From assembly GCA_009268125.1 (NCBI GenBank), contig WBOU01000011.1, forward strand, positions 124,001-188,000: 64,000 bases of DNA, in the 5' to 3' direction. The translations under genes were made by a program, and so were the position numbers. How positions within the stretch are numbered: position 1 is the first letter of the stretch; the number at the start of each line of letters is the position of its first letter. The stretch comes from Chloroflexia bacterium SDU3-3 (GTDB lineage Bacteria; Chloroflexota; Chloroflexia; Chloroflexales; Roseiflexaceae). Below are positions 27,413 through 35,299 of this stretch, piece after piece. The notes beneath the pieces were generated by a model, which saw nothing but the letters and a program-made list of their open reading frames with translations, did no database searches and was not told the DNA's origin.

Positions 27413-27533
27413 TTCGTGTTTTGTGGTGTACAAGCACCACAACCCGCCTGGCGGATGATGCGGCGGGCGGCGGCGTGGCGCACAATAGGGGCAGCCGTGG
27501 CGCTGGGGCTGCGGCCAGCAAGGAGCATCCCCG

Positions 27534-28133
27534 ATGTCTCAGGAAGACGCATTTCGCGATATCGAGCGCCAGATCTTCAAGGTGATGAACACATGGTTCA
27601 TGGCCCCGCTGCTGCGGCGCGGGCTGGGCTGGCTGATCGGCAGCCCGGCCAGCGGCTACTTCATGCTGCTGCGCACCACAGGCCGCAAAAGCGGGCAGCC
27701 GCGCGAGACGCCGCTGAACTACGCGATTGTGGATGGCTGCGTGGTCTGCCTGGCAGGGTTCGGCAGCGCCAGCCACTGGCTGGCCAACATCCGCAGCCAG
27801 CCGCACGTAGCGGTGCGCCTGCCCGCCCGTGCGCTGGAGGGCAGCGCCGAGCTGGTGGCCGACCAGGATGAGGCGGCGGGGCTAGCGCTGCGGGTGGCGC
27901 GCAACAGCGGCTTCGCGCTAGTGTTCGAGGACCCGCGCTGCCTGCTGATGGGCGACGACGAGCTGCGCGCGCTGCTGCGCGGGCGCCCGGTGGTGCGCAT
28001 CCGCCCCGACGATGGCCCCCTGGCCCCCGGCCCGCACGACCCCGGCGGTCGCGGCTGGCTCATCCTGCTGGGCGCGCTGGCCCTGGCCGCGCTGGCCCTG
28101 GCCGCGCTGCTGCGGCGCGGGCGGGCGGGCTAG
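27534..28133 (+). CDS. Deazaflavin-dependent (Ddn/DUF385-like) nitroreductase with C-terminal anchor
   Basis: The 199-residue protein has a split-barrel flavin-binding domain. MLLRTTGRKSGQPRETPLNY (about residues 43-62) is the conserved phosphate-binding stretch of the F420-dependent Ddn family, and SASHWLANIRSQPHV near 82-96 is also diagnostic. The family reduces quinones, nitro compounds or other hydride acceptors with reduced F420. Unusually, the C-terminus ends in a single membrane helix (about 173-193) and RRGRAG, so it should be membrane-tethered. GGAG precedes the start. The next gene begins three bases after the stop. Confidence 0.85.
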   Translation: MSQEDAFRDIERQIFKVMNTWFMAPLLRRGLGWLIGSPASGYFMLLRTTGRKSGQPRETPLNYAIVDGCVVCLAGFGSASHWLANIRSQPHVAVRLPARALEGSAELVADQDEAAGLALRVARNSGFALVFEDPRCLLMGDDELRALLRGRPVVRIRPDDGPLAPGPHDPGGRGWLILLGALALAALALAALLRRGRAG

Positions 28134-28136
28134 GCC

Positions 28137-28877
28137 ATGGAGCAGCAGCTACGCTGGCCCGACCTACCCGCCCCCTACGGCGAGGCACTGCGTGCGGCGG
28201 TCGAGCACATCCTTGGCCGAGTCACGCCACGCGGCATCATCGTCTCCGGCACGATCATCCGAGGAACTGCCAGCCGCAGCAGCGACCTCGACATCGTGGT
28301 GGTCAACCGCGCCAGCGTGCGCCAGCGCATCCAGCGCAGCTTCTGCGGGGTGCCCGCCGAGATCTTTGTCAACCCGCTGCCCATGATCGAGCGCTACGTG
28401 GCCGACGAGCGGCGGCGGGGCCGCCCCGTGACTGCCCACATGATCGCCACGGGCTGGCTGCTCTACGCGGCGGATGACGAGGTGCGCGCCCTGCCCGAGC
28501 GGGCCGCCGCGTGGCTGGGCCAGCCGCCCAGCGCCACCGCGCAGGATCTGCTGCTGGCGCGCTACATGGCCGCCAGCCTGATCGAGGATGCCGCCGACGT
28601 GGCCGAGGCCGACCCGATCAGCGCGCAGTACCTGCTGGCCCAGGCCCTGCCCGAGATCGTGCGCTACGCCTTCCTGAGCGCCGGGCGCTACCTGCCGCGC
28701 CCCAAAGATCTGCGCGCCGCGCTGGCGGAGCATATGCCGCAGTCCGCCGTGCTGCTCGACGCCGCGCTGGCCGCGCCCGATCTGGCCGCGCGCTATGCTG
28801 CCGCGCTAGCCCTGGCTGACCACGTGCTGGGCGCGCGGGGCTTCTTCGCCTGGGATGGCGAGCCGGAGGAGGTGTAG
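28137..28877 (+). CDS. Nucleotidyltransferase-fold protein with helical C-terminal domain
   Basis: Residues 33-52 contain GTIIRGTASRSSDLDIVVV, which matches the G-S/T...D-x-D active-site motif of the polymerase-beta/MNT superfamily (the two metal-binding aspartates are in SDLDIVV). The rest of the 246-residue protein is helical and resembles the HEPN-like or KNTase-type C-terminal domains of stand-alone nucleotidyltransferases. It may adenylate a small molecule, RNA or protein. The gene is almost contiguous with the deazaflavin reductase. No HEPN toxin RX4-6H motif is evident, so a toxin-antitoxin role is unsupported. Confidence 0.75.
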   Translation: MEQQLRWPDLPAPYGEALRAAVEHILGRVTPRGIIVSGTIIRGTASRSSDLDIVVVNRASVRQRIQRSFCGVPAEIFVNPLPMIERYVADERRRGRPVTAHMIATGWLLYAADDEVRALPERAAAWLGQPPSATAQDLLLARYMAASLIEDAADVAEADPISAQYLLAQALPEIVRYAFLSAGRYLPRPKDLRAALAEHMPQSAVLLDAALAAPDLAARYAAALALADHVLGARGFFAWDGEPEEV

Positions 28878-28887
28878 CGGCCCACCG

Positions 28888-28950
28888 TGGCGCATCCTGC
28901 GAGCCGCATGGCGCATTTTGCGAACAAGTTGGCGCGTCCTGCGAATCGCG
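28888..28950 (+). repeat. Three imperfect tandem units, 21-bp period
   Basis: Three consecutive 21-base units each start TGGCGC and have GCGA at position 12-15 (TGGCGCATCCTGCGA, TGGCGCATTTTGCGA and TGGCGCGTCCTGCGA), with variable ends. The array starts 11 bases after a stop codon and ends 18 bases before the -10 element at 28968. Confidence 0.75.
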
Positions 28951-28964
28951 TCAGCCCGCCATTG

Positions 28965-28973
28965 CGCTATCAT
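28965..28973 (+). promoter_or_regulatory. -10 promoter element of the epimerase gene
   Basis: CGCTATCAT followed by AG lies 45 bases before the epimerase start and matches three other extended -10 elements of the window except at the first base of the TG. Confidence 0.4.
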
Positions 28974-29018
28974 AGCCCCACTGAGCAATGCAGACCAATA
29001 GCAGAGGGGAAACAGACC

Positions 29019-30047
29019 ATGAGCGGCGAGCAAGTACTTGTCACAGGCGGGTCGGGGTTTGTGGGGTCGCACTGCGTGGCGGCCCTGCTGAACGCGGGCT
29101 ATCAGGTGCGCACCACCGTGCGCTCGCTGGCGCGCGAGGCCGATGTGCGGGCCATGCTGAAGCGGGCCGGGGTGGATGCGGGCGACCGGCTATCGTTTGT
29201 GGCCGCCGACCTGACATCCGATGCGGGCTGGGGCGAGGCGGTGGCGGGCTGCGCCTACGTGCTGCACGTGGCCTCGCCCTTCCCGCTGCGCCAGCCCAAG
29301 GACGAGAACGAGCTGATCGTCCCCGCCCGCGAGGGCACGCTGCGGGTGCTGCGGGCCGCGCGCGACGCCGGGGTGCGCCGCGTCGTCGTCACATCCTCGT
29401 TTGTGGCCATCGCCTACGGGCACGCGCCCACCACCCGCCCCTACACCGAGGAGGACTGGACCAACGTCGGCAGCGAGCACGTGAACGCCTACGGCAAGTC
29501 GAAGACGCTGGCCGAGCGAGCCGCCTGGGAGTTCATCCAGCGCGAGGGCGGCGATCTAGAGCTGGCGGCGGTCAACCCGGTGGGTATCTTCGGCCCCGCG
29601 CTCGGCCCCGACCTCTCCGAGTCGGTGCGAATCGTGCAGGTGCTGCTGCAGGGCAGCATGCCCGCGCTGCCACGCATGTCGTTTGGTTCGGTAGATGTGC
29701 GCGACCTGGCCGACCTGCACCTGCGGGCCATGACCAACCCAGCGGCGAAGGGCCAGCGCTTCCTGGCCATCAGCGACAGCAACATCAGCATGGAGTGGGC
29801 GGCCAAGCTGCTGCGCGAGCGCATGGGCCAGGCCGCCGCCCGCGTGCCCCGGCTAATGCTGCCCAACTGGGCAGTGACGCTGCTGGCCCGCGTGGTGCCC
29901 GATCTAGCCCCGATCGCCGCCGAGCTGCGCAGCGAGAAGCTGGCCAGCAACGCCAAGGCCCGCACGCTGCTGGGCTGGACACCGCGGCCAAATGACGATA
30001 CCATTCTGGCCACCGCCGAGAGTCTGGTGCGGCTCGGGCTGGTGTAG
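29019..30047 (+). CDS. NAD(P)-dependent epimerase/dehydratase, dihydroflavonol-reductase-like
   Basis: The start at 29019 (MSGEQVLVTGGSGFVGSH) follows AGAGGGGA. The 342-residue enzyme is an extended short-chain dehydrogenase. The Rossmann glycine motif is TGGSGFVGS (about residues 9-17), and the catalytic Ser is in VVTSSFVAIAYG near 124. The usual Tyr-x-x-x-Lys is YGKSK (about 158-162), after EEDWTN. The closest named groups are dihydroflavonol/anthocyanidin reductase-like proteins, which in bacteria reduce various carbonyl compounds. AraC and TetR regulators follow on the same strand, 32 and about 1090 bases downstream. Confidence 0.88.
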   Translation: MSGEQVLVTGGSGFVGSHCVAALLNAGYQVRTTVRSLAREADVRAMLKRAGVDAGDRLSFVAADLTSDAGWGEAVAGCAYVLHVASPFPLRQPKDENELIVPAREGTLRVLRAARDAGVRRVVVTSSFVAIAYGHAPTTRPYTEEDWTNVGSEHVNAYGKSKTLAERAAWEFIQREGGDLELAAVNPVGIFGPALGPDLSESVRIVQVLLQGSMPALPRMSFGSVDVRDLADLHLRAMTNPAAKGQRFLAISDSNISMEWAAKLLRERMGQAAARVPRLMLPNWAVTLLARVVPDLAPIAAELRSEKLASNAKARTLLGWTPRPNDDTILATAESLVRLGLV

Positions 30048-30079
30048 CCCAGGGCGGCGCAGATACGACAGGGAAGACT

Positions 30080-31090
30080 ATGCCTCACATCAGGGTATCG
30101 AGCGTGATCGGCGTGAAGCTAGAGTCAATGGGCATTTCGCTCGTGGAGCTGCTGCGGCGGGCGCGGCTGCCGCAGCAGCTGCTGCGCCAAGAGCGGGCGG
30201 TGCTCTCGGTGGAGCAGTGGCTGGCGCTCTGGGATGCGCTCGACAGCATGGAGATCGACCCCGCGCTCGGGCTGAGCTTCACCCAGTTCGAGGGCAGCGA
30301 GCCGTACGACGCGCTGTGGATCACGGCGCTCTCGGCCCCCACCCTGCACGCCGCCATCGCCAAGCTGTCCCGCTACAAGCGGCTGTTCAGCGCCGAGCGC
30401 ATCGACATGCGGCAGCTCGGCGAGATCTGGCAGATCGAAGTATCGTGGCTGGTGGGCAGCGCGCCGCCGCCCGCGCTGCTGGTGGACATGACCTTCTCCT
30501 GCCTGATGAACCTGAGCAGGCGCGGCGCGGGCAGGCCGCTGCGCCCCGAGCGCGTGCGCTTCCGCCGACCCGAGCGCAACCGCGCCATGTACGAGCAGTT
30601 TTTCCTGTGCCCGGTCGAGTTCGACGCCGAGCGCGACCAGATCCTCTATGCCGATGCGACGATCCGCCAGACCTTCCACACCTACAGCCCCGACCTGCTG
30701 GCCATCCTGGAGCCGCAGTTCGAGGCCGAGCTGCACCAGGCCGACCAGCACTCGCTGCACCGCCAGATCGCCTCGCTGGTGCGCGCGCGGCTGGCCGGCC
30801 AGCAGCCCTCGGTGTCATCCATCGCCCGCGAGCTGCACATGAGCGCCCGCACGCTGCAGCGCAGGCTGGCCGACGAGGGCCAGACCTTCCAGCACGTGAT
30901 CGAGCAGGTGCGCCACGAGCTGGCCCAGCAGTACCTGCGCGAGTCGAGCCTCGACCTGAGCGAGATCGCCTTCCTGCTGGGGTACCAGGAGGCCAACTCG
31001 TTCCACCGCGCCTTCAGCCAGTGGGAGGGCAGCTCGCCCGGGCAGTGGCGCGCGACCCAGCAGCACGCCGCGCGCCCAGATCTGGTATAG
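30080..31090 (+). CDS. AraC-family transcriptional regulator with Arabinose_bd-type N-terminal domain
   Basis: The 336-residue protein has an N-terminal effector domain beginning LESMGISLVELLRRARLP, like the OruR/ArgR-type Arabinose_bd family. The C-terminal double helix-turn-helix runs from about residue 235 to 325: VSSIARELHMSARTLQRRL, then LSEIAFLLGYQEANSFHRAF. Such proteins usually activate adjacent catabolic or dehydrogenase genes. The 32-base distance to the epimerase gene upstream makes co-transcription or local control likely. The start is ATG 30080; the ribosome site is weak. Confidence 0.9.
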   Translation: MPHIRVSSVIGVKLESMGISLVELLRRARLPQQLLRQERAVLSVEQWLALWDALDSMEIDPALGLSFTQFEGSEPYDALWITALSAPTLHAAIAKLSRYKRLFSAERIDMRQLGEIWQIEVSWLVGSAPPPALLVDMTFSCLMNLSRRGAGRPLRPERVRFRRPERNRAMYEQFFLCPVEFDAERDQILYADATIRQTFHTYSPDLLAILEPQFEAELHQADQHSLHRQIASLVRARLAGQQPSVSSIARELHMSARTLQRRLADEGQTFQHVIEQVRHELAQQYLRESSLDLSEIAFLLGYQEANSFHRAFSQWEGSSPGQWRATQQHAARPDLV

Positions 31091-31136
31091 TGCCCCTAGC
31101 ACACGGATGCATCGCCCCCTAGCGAAGCGAGGCACT

Positions 31137-31706
31137 ATGCGACCAGAGACCCGCGACCCCCGCTCCAGCGCCACCCGCAGCGCCATGATCGACGCGCTGC
31201 TGGCGCTGCTGGCCGCCCGACCCTACCGCGAGATCACCATCCAAGACATCACCGACATGGCCGGGCTCAGCCGCTCCACCTTCTACGCCCACTTCCAGGG
31301 CAAGGATGACCTGCTGCGCTGCGGCTTCGAGCGCGCCATCGCCAGCCTGGCCGACCACGTGGATGCCTGCGCCGCCGACGGTCTGCAGGTGGAGACTGCG
31401 GCGATCTTCGCCCACGCCCAGGCTAGCTTCACGCTCTACCGCTCGCTGGTGTTCGTACCGGGCCTCGACCTGCTGAGCCGGAGCGCCCAGGCCGCCCTGG
31501 CATCCAAGCTGCACGGGCGGCTGCTGCTGGTGCCTACGGCAGCGGCCTGCGATCTGCCGCTGGTCCTGCTGGCCGAGAGCATGGCCGGCGGGCTGCTGCT
31601 GCTGCTGCGCTGGTGGGTCGACCAGCAGCAGCCCTTCACCCCCGCCCAGATGGACGAGGTGTTCCAGCGCCTGGTGATGCCCGGCGTGCGCTCCGCCCTA
31701 GCCTAG
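31137..31706 (+). CDS. TetR-family transcriptional regulator
   Basis: The start at 31137 (MRPETRDPRS) is preferred to 31107 because CGAGG precedes it. The 189-residue protein has an N-terminal helix-turn-helix (about residues 18-62): IDALLALLAARPYREITIQ, DITDMAGLSRSTFYAHFQ and GKDDLLRCG. The rest is a helical ligand-binding and dimer domain of the TetR_C_33-like type. It may be co-transcribed with the AraC gene 46 bases upstream, and an operator could not be recognised. The ligand is unknown. Confidence 0.88.
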   Translation: MRPETRDPRSSATRSAMIDALLALLAARPYREITIQDITDMAGLSRSTFYAHFQGKDDLLRCGFERAIASLADHVDACAADGLQVETAAIFAHAQASFTLYRSLVFVPGLDLLSRSAQAALASKLHGRLLLVPTAAACDLPLVLLAESMAGGLLLLLRWWVDQQQPFTPAQMDEVFQRLVMPGVRSALA

Positions 31707-31831
31707 CGCACGCCACTATGTTCGCCACCAAAAGACGAGTCCCCCACGATGCCGAAACAATGCAAAAGATGACAAAATTGGACAGGTAGCGAAAATAGCG
31801 CCAGCATGATCGAGAAAAGGACAAGCATAGC

Positions 31832-32254
31832 ATGGCCGTTGCAAAGCACGGGAGAAGGCAGATCACGATCAATCAGCAGCTTTTTGTCTGGTGGTTCGGC
31901 GAAGATGTCGACAACTGCCTACATATTGTCTCCAACGATAAGCAGCTCAACATACGCTATAGCGCCGAGGTACACTTTCAAGACACATCGCCCTTTGTCG
32001 ATGTGCTCGGGTCGCGCTTCCCTGGGCTTCCGCATGGCCGCACCGGCTGGTATCGCGTGCACGCGCCAACGTGGCATGAGCCGAACATCATAGCGCCACA
32101 GTTTGTGCGGCAGCTCATCGAGTGGTGTCACACCGATCACCCAGCAATCCACTTCTACCCACTGAGGCCCGAGGAGCACATGCGGGTGCACGCCATGTGG
32201 GATCACGGCGTGCCTGCATTTGATTGCACCAGAGCCATCATCGCGTATACTTGA
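31832..32254 (+). CDS. Hypothetical protein
   Basis: The 140-residue product has no signal peptide or membrane helix. It is rich in His and Trp (for example VWWFGEDVDNCLHIV, TWHEPNIIAPQFV and EWCHTDHPAIHFY). GC content is well below that of its neighbours, which suggests either weak selection or transfer. I do not recognise a family. AGCATAGC precedes the start with no good ribosome site. The SGNH hydrolase gene follows 40 bases later on the same strand. Confidence 0.5.
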   Translation: MAVAKHGRRQITINQQLFVWWFGEDVDNCLHIVSNDKQLNIRYSAEVHFQDTSPFVDVLGSRFPGLPHGRTGWYRVHAPTWHEPNIIAPQFVRQLIEWCHTDHPAIHFYPLRPEEHMRVHAMWDHGVPAFDCTRAIIAYT

Positions 32255-32294
32255 GCGGACCGCGCATCGCACGGCAGATAAAGGAAAACCGCAT

Positions 32295-32918
32295 ATGCAA
32301 GCCATCATGCGCACCGACGAGCATCACATCGAGAAGCACCGCGCCATCCTCGCGATCGCGCGCGGCGATGTGCAGGCCATCTTCCTGGGCGACTCGCTCA
32401 CCAGGCGCTGGGAGGATAACCCCGAACTATGGGAGCGCTACTTCTCCCGCTACCGCCCGGCCAACCTAGGCGTCGGCAGCGACCGCCTGGAGCATATCAA
32501 GTGGCGGGTGCTGAACGGCGAGCTGGATGGCTTCACGCCCAAGACGGTCGTCATCCTGGCGGGCACCAACAACCTCGACAGCGACGACGAGCAGGAAATT
32601 GTGGACGGGATAGGCGAGATCGTGGCGATCGTGCAGGAAAAACTGCCAGCGGCCAAGGTGGTGCTGCTCGGCCTGCTGCCGCGAAACCGCAGCGAGGGCG
32701 GGGTGGACTATATGCCGAAGATAGCGCGTATCAATCGGCAGCTTGGTCAGCGCTACGCCAGCACGGCGGTGGCATTCCACGACCTCGGGGACAGCCTGGT
32801 CAACCTGCAGGGCGCGGTCGACGCGGCGATCATGCCCGACGGGCTGCACCTGAACGCCGCAGGCTACGCGATCATCGGGCCGAGGCTGCAGGCGATCATC
32901 GGGCAAGCATGCGACTAG
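32295..32918 (+). CDS. SGNH/GDSL-type hydrolase
   Basis: The start at 32295 has AAAGGAAA upstream. The 207-residue protein has all four SGNH blocks: GDSLTRRW with nucleophile Ser34, GVGSDRL with the oxyanion Gly near residue 61, AGTNNL with Asn92, and DGLHLN with Asp182 and His185. The layout is closest to the platelet-activating-factor acetylhydrolase-like and carbohydrate-esterase-like members, which remove acetyl or acyl groups. There is no signal peptide, so it acts in the cytoplasm unless exported in another way. A reversed dispersed-element fragment begins 22 bases after the stop. Confidence 0.9.
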   Translation: MQAIMRTDEHHIEKHRAILAIARGDVQAIFLGDSLTRRWEDNPELWERYFSRYRPANLGVGSDRLEHIKWRVLNGELDGFTPKTVVILAGTNNLDSDDEQEIVDGIGEIVAIVQEKLPAAKVVLLGLLPRNRSEGGVDYMPKIARINRQLGQRYASTAVAFHDLGDSLVNLQGAVDAAIMPDGLHLNAAGYAIIGPRLQAIIGQACD

Positions 32919-32940
32919 CGCGCGGTATCTATGGGCTGCG

Positions 32941-33016
32941 GCCCTCACATGGTATCACTTTTGGGGCTGTCTCTGCATCATTTTGGGGTCGGTCCGACCG
33001 GCTGCGGCTTCGATAG
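32941..33016 (-). repeat. Dispersed element, reversed 3' fragment
   Basis: On the minus strand this gives the CCGGTCGGACCGACC hairpin, CCCCAAAATGATGC and CCCCAAAAGTGATACCATGTG, the last 75 bases of the element. It lies between a stop codon and a terminator. Confidence 0.75.
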
Positions 33017-33022
33017 CACGGG

Positions 33023-33063
33023 AAGCGCCCCAGCCGACGGCTGATAGGCCAGCTGGGGCGCTT
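33023..33063. terminator. Bidirectional terminator
   Basis: A 12-bp perfect stem AAGCGCCCCAGC / GCTGGGGCGCTT with a 17-base loop is followed by TT on the plus strand. It lies between the convergent SGNH hydrolase and HXXEE genes. Confidence 0.65.
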
Positions 33064-33067
33064 TCCA

Positions 33068-33703
33068 CTATGGCCGCTGCGCTTCTCTGATTGCTGGCGG
33101 CAGGCATCGCTGGGGAAAGATATAGGTGGTCTGATCATCTTTGAGCCAGTCAATCAGCTTCAAGATACCAATATAGTTGAGCGCAATTCCCAGCACCACA
33201 CCCACAATCCAATCAAACAACATCACCGAATGCGTTTGAGAAATGCGCTGAAAGAAGAGCACCGCAATCGGTAAAAACAACATGTCTGCGGTCGCAATGC
33301 CTGGGTTGTAGAGCGTTTTCCCCTTCAGGTTAAAGAGAAAGGTATGAGCGATGATATTGCCGACTGAAACAAGCATGGTTGCAATACCCAACCAAATAGC
33401 GCGCTCATTCAGCATGGCAGCCAAAAAGTAAGACAACCACCCGAGAAGGACATTGACCACAAACGCGGTATTGGTGTTCAGCGGATAGCGGTCAGGCTGC
33501 TTGCTTGCAAATAGGGTCAGATTGACCATGCCGGGGAAATAGCCAGGAAAGCGGTATTCCTCAAATTGATGAAGAAACAAGGCAGCCAAGCTGACCCAAA
33601 GAAGGAAAGCGATGGGACTCAGCGTGGTAAAGAGTAAAAAAAGACTAACGCCTACAGCGAGCACCAAGCCGATATCAAACCAATGCTGCCTCATAAAATG
33701 CAT
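33068..33703 (-). CDS. HXXEE-domain membrane protein
   Basis: The start at 33703 (MHFMRQHWF) follows GGAG; the frame is open farther upstream but without a ribosome site. The 211-residue protein has five or six hydrophobic helices. The motif FLHQFEEYRFPGYFP (about residues 42-56), in which HQFEE is the HxxEE signature of this uncharacterised family, lies after the first two helices. The function is unknown. GC content is close to 47%, far below the window, so it is probably acquired by transfer. Its promoter at 33807 has a MerR-type layout. Confidence 0.8.
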   Translation of the reverse strand: MHFMRQHWFDIGLVLAVGVSLFLLFTTLSPIAFLLWVSLAALFLHQFEEYRFPGYFPGMVNLTLFASKQPDRYPLNTNTAFVVNVLLGWLSYFLAAMLNERAIWLGIATMLVSVGNIIAHTFLFNLKGKTLYNPGIATADMLFLPIAVLFFQRISQTHSVMLFDWIVGVVLGIALNYIGILKLIDWLKDDQTTYIFPQRCLPPAIREAQRP

Positions 33704-33806
33704 CAGATATTTCTCCAGCGAGCAGTTCAACGACCAACATCCGCGCGGACGCTTGAATGGTGTATGATACCTAATAATATGAGCATACGTTATTGAACAT
33801 AGCACG

Positions 33807-33836
33807 AGTATAAAGACCTCAAGCGCTTGAGGTCAA
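33807..33836 (-). promoter_or_regulatory. MerR-type promoter with 20-bp palindrome
   Basis: On the minus strand TTGACC (33836-33831) and TATACT (33812-33807) are 18 bases apart. A perfect palindrome, GACCTCAAGCGCTTGAGGTC (33815-33834), covers the -35 and most of the spacer. This is the layout bound by MerR-family activators, and the arms resemble SoxR/MerR half-sites (CCTCAAG). Confidence 0.65.
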
Positions 33837-33868
33837 GAGGGTGAACATGGAACAGCGACAAATCTATC

Positions 33869-34033
33869 TTGGCTAGTTACACTCATCCCGTCAATAGCGA
33901 CTGGCTCGCGGATGAGCTGCGCCTGAGCGACCAGGGCCATCTGCTGCACGATATCGTCTTTGCCTCGCAGGCGCGCTGGCGGATCGAGTGCGGAGATGTC
34001 GACTACCGCTGGATGCCGTTTGAAACGCTCTAG
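33869..34033 (+). pseudogene. Short fragment, possible remnant of a GC-rich gene
   Basis: An open frame without an ATG start encodes SDWLADELRLSDQGHLLHDI, then VFASQARWRIECGDVDYRWM and PFETL before TAG. Codon use is like that of the host, and the sequence looks like the C-terminal end of a real protein. The nearest possible start is TTG 33869 with no ribosome site. It lies between the acquired HXXEE gene and the acetyltransferase, so the 5' part of the original gene may have been replaced. Confidence 0.35.
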
Positions 34034-34055
34034 AATCACCTACCAGGGAACCCCA

Positions 34056-34520
34056 ATGAACCTCACATACACATGGTCGCGACTGCCCGACCTCACCGCG
34101 CTAGAGCTGCACGAGATCATCAAGGCCCGCGAGGCGGTGTTTGTCGTCGAGCAGCAGTGCCCGTACCAGGAGACCGACGACATGGACCTGCACGCGTGGC
34201 ACCTGCGCGTGGCGCTGGATGGCGCGCTGGCCGCCTACATCCGTGTGGTCGACCCCGGCATCAAGTACGAGCAGCCCTCGATCGGGCGCGTGCTGACGCT
34301 GCCCGCGTTCCGGCGGCTGAAGATCGGGCGCGCACTGCTGGGCGAGGGGCTCCGCTTCACCGAGCAGCAGTTCCCAGACATGGGCATCAAGATCGGCGCG
34401 CAGGTCTACCTGCGGGAGTTCTACGAGTCGTTTGGCTTCCAGTCCGTCTCCGAGGTATATGTCGAGGATGGGATACCGCACATAGATATGGTGCGCCCGT
34501 CGCAGAGCGATCAGGCATAG
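34056..34520 (+). CDS. ElaA-like GNAT N-acetyltransferase
   Basis: The start at 34056 follows AGGGAA. The 154-residue protein matches the ElaA layout. LTALELHEIIKAREAVFVVE and QQCPYQETDDMD appear in the first third, then HLRVALDGALAAYIRVV, the acetyl-CoA loop RVLTLPAFRRLKIGRALLG (about residues 86-104), and LREFYESFGFQSVSEVYVED at the end. ElaA proteins are acetyltransferases of unknown physiological substrate. The gene stands alone between the remnant at 33869 and a convergent lectin gene. Confidence 0.9.
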   Translation: MNLTYTWSRLPDLTALELHEIIKAREAVFVVEQQCPYQETDDMDLHAWHLRVALDGALAAYIRVVDPGIKYEQPSIGRVLTLPAFRRLKIGRALLGEGLRFTEQQFPDMGIKIGAQVYLREFYESFGFQSVSEVYVEDGIPHIDMVRPSQSDQA

Positions 34521-34576
34521 CGCCAGATTCTTTGGGGGCTGTGTGGCGCAGCCCTGGATCGCCGCAGGGGCGGCGC

Positions 34577-34609
34577 ACAAAAAGCGGCCAGGAGCTTACC
34601 CCTGGCCGC
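34577..34609 (-). terminator. Intrinsic terminator of the lectin gene
   Basis: On the minus strand a 9-bp stem GCGGCCAGG / CCTGGCCGC with an 8-base loop is followed by TTTTTG, 25 bases after the lectin stop. Confidence 0.85.
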
Positions 34610-34633
34610 ACAGAGACCGACGGTGCCAGCGCG

Positions 34634-35035
34634 CTACGCGGACTCGAGGACGCCGTGGAAGCCGATCGGGCCTTCGCCCACGTAGGTGTTCGTGCCATCG
34701 AGCACGTCGCCGTCGCCGCTCACATGCAGCTCGATCACGTGCTGGTTGTCGCGCCCGCCGATCACCCAGGTGCCGCCGGGGTGCCAGGGTGCGTTCGAGC
34801 CACCCCACTGATTCTCGACATTGTAGCTGTTGCCATTCAGCAGGGTCGCGCGCAGGCCGATCGGGCCTTCGTTCGCATAGGTCATGGTGCCAAAGAACGA
34901 GTCGCCGCCATCCGATGAGCTGATGTCGATAGCCACCACAGACTGCTCGGAGCGAGCACCAAGAACCCAGGTACCGCCGGCATGCCACGGCGCATCCGGG
35001 CCACCCCACTGATTCTCGACGGCATACGTCGCCAT
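34634..35035 (-). CDS. OAA-family high-mannose-binding lectin
   Basis: The 133-residue protein consists of two tandem repeats of about 66 residues, VENQWGGPDAPWHAGGTW... and VENQWGGSNAPWHPGGTW.... Each contains the NQWGG-x-x-APW loop and ends in TYANEGPIGLR or TYVGEGPIGFH. This is the signature of the Oscillatoria agardhii agglutinin family, whose members form compact beta-barrels binding the branched core of high-mannose glycans; relatives are known from cyanobacteria, pseudomonads and myxobacteria. No signal peptide is present, as in the family. AAAGGGG precedes the start and a strong terminator follows, so it is a single-gene unit. The biological target is unknown. Confidence 0.95.
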   Translation of the reverse strand: MATYAVENQWGGPDAPWHAGGTWVLGARSEQSVVAIDISSSDGGDSFFGTMTYANEGPIGLRATLLNGNSYNVENQWGGSNAPWHPGGTWVIGGRDNQHVIELHVSGDGDVLDGTNTYVGEGPIGFHGVLESA

Positions 35036-35299
35036 AACGTCTACCCCTTTCGTATGTGCCTATCTGGCTTCTCAATACTATCGCAGAAATCCATATTTTC
35101 AATACAGGATTCATACAGATGTTAGGATCAATCTGGTTAAATCTCTATGAAGGGGCGGAGGAGGAGCGTTCACCACCAAGCACCTTGGGGTAGGCCAGCA
35201 TTTTTGAGATGAAGCGTGGAGTCTGCGCCGCCCGCGCCAAGCTGTGCTACCGTATAGCCCTTGCACAGACACGAAGCGACCACACACCTAGGAGCATCA

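Noticed and set aside
28137-28877. Antitoxin of a MNT-HEPN toxin-antitoxin pair
   Set aside because: The protein is 246 residues with its own helical domain. MNT antitoxins are short, and no HEPN gene with an RX4-6H motif is adjacent.
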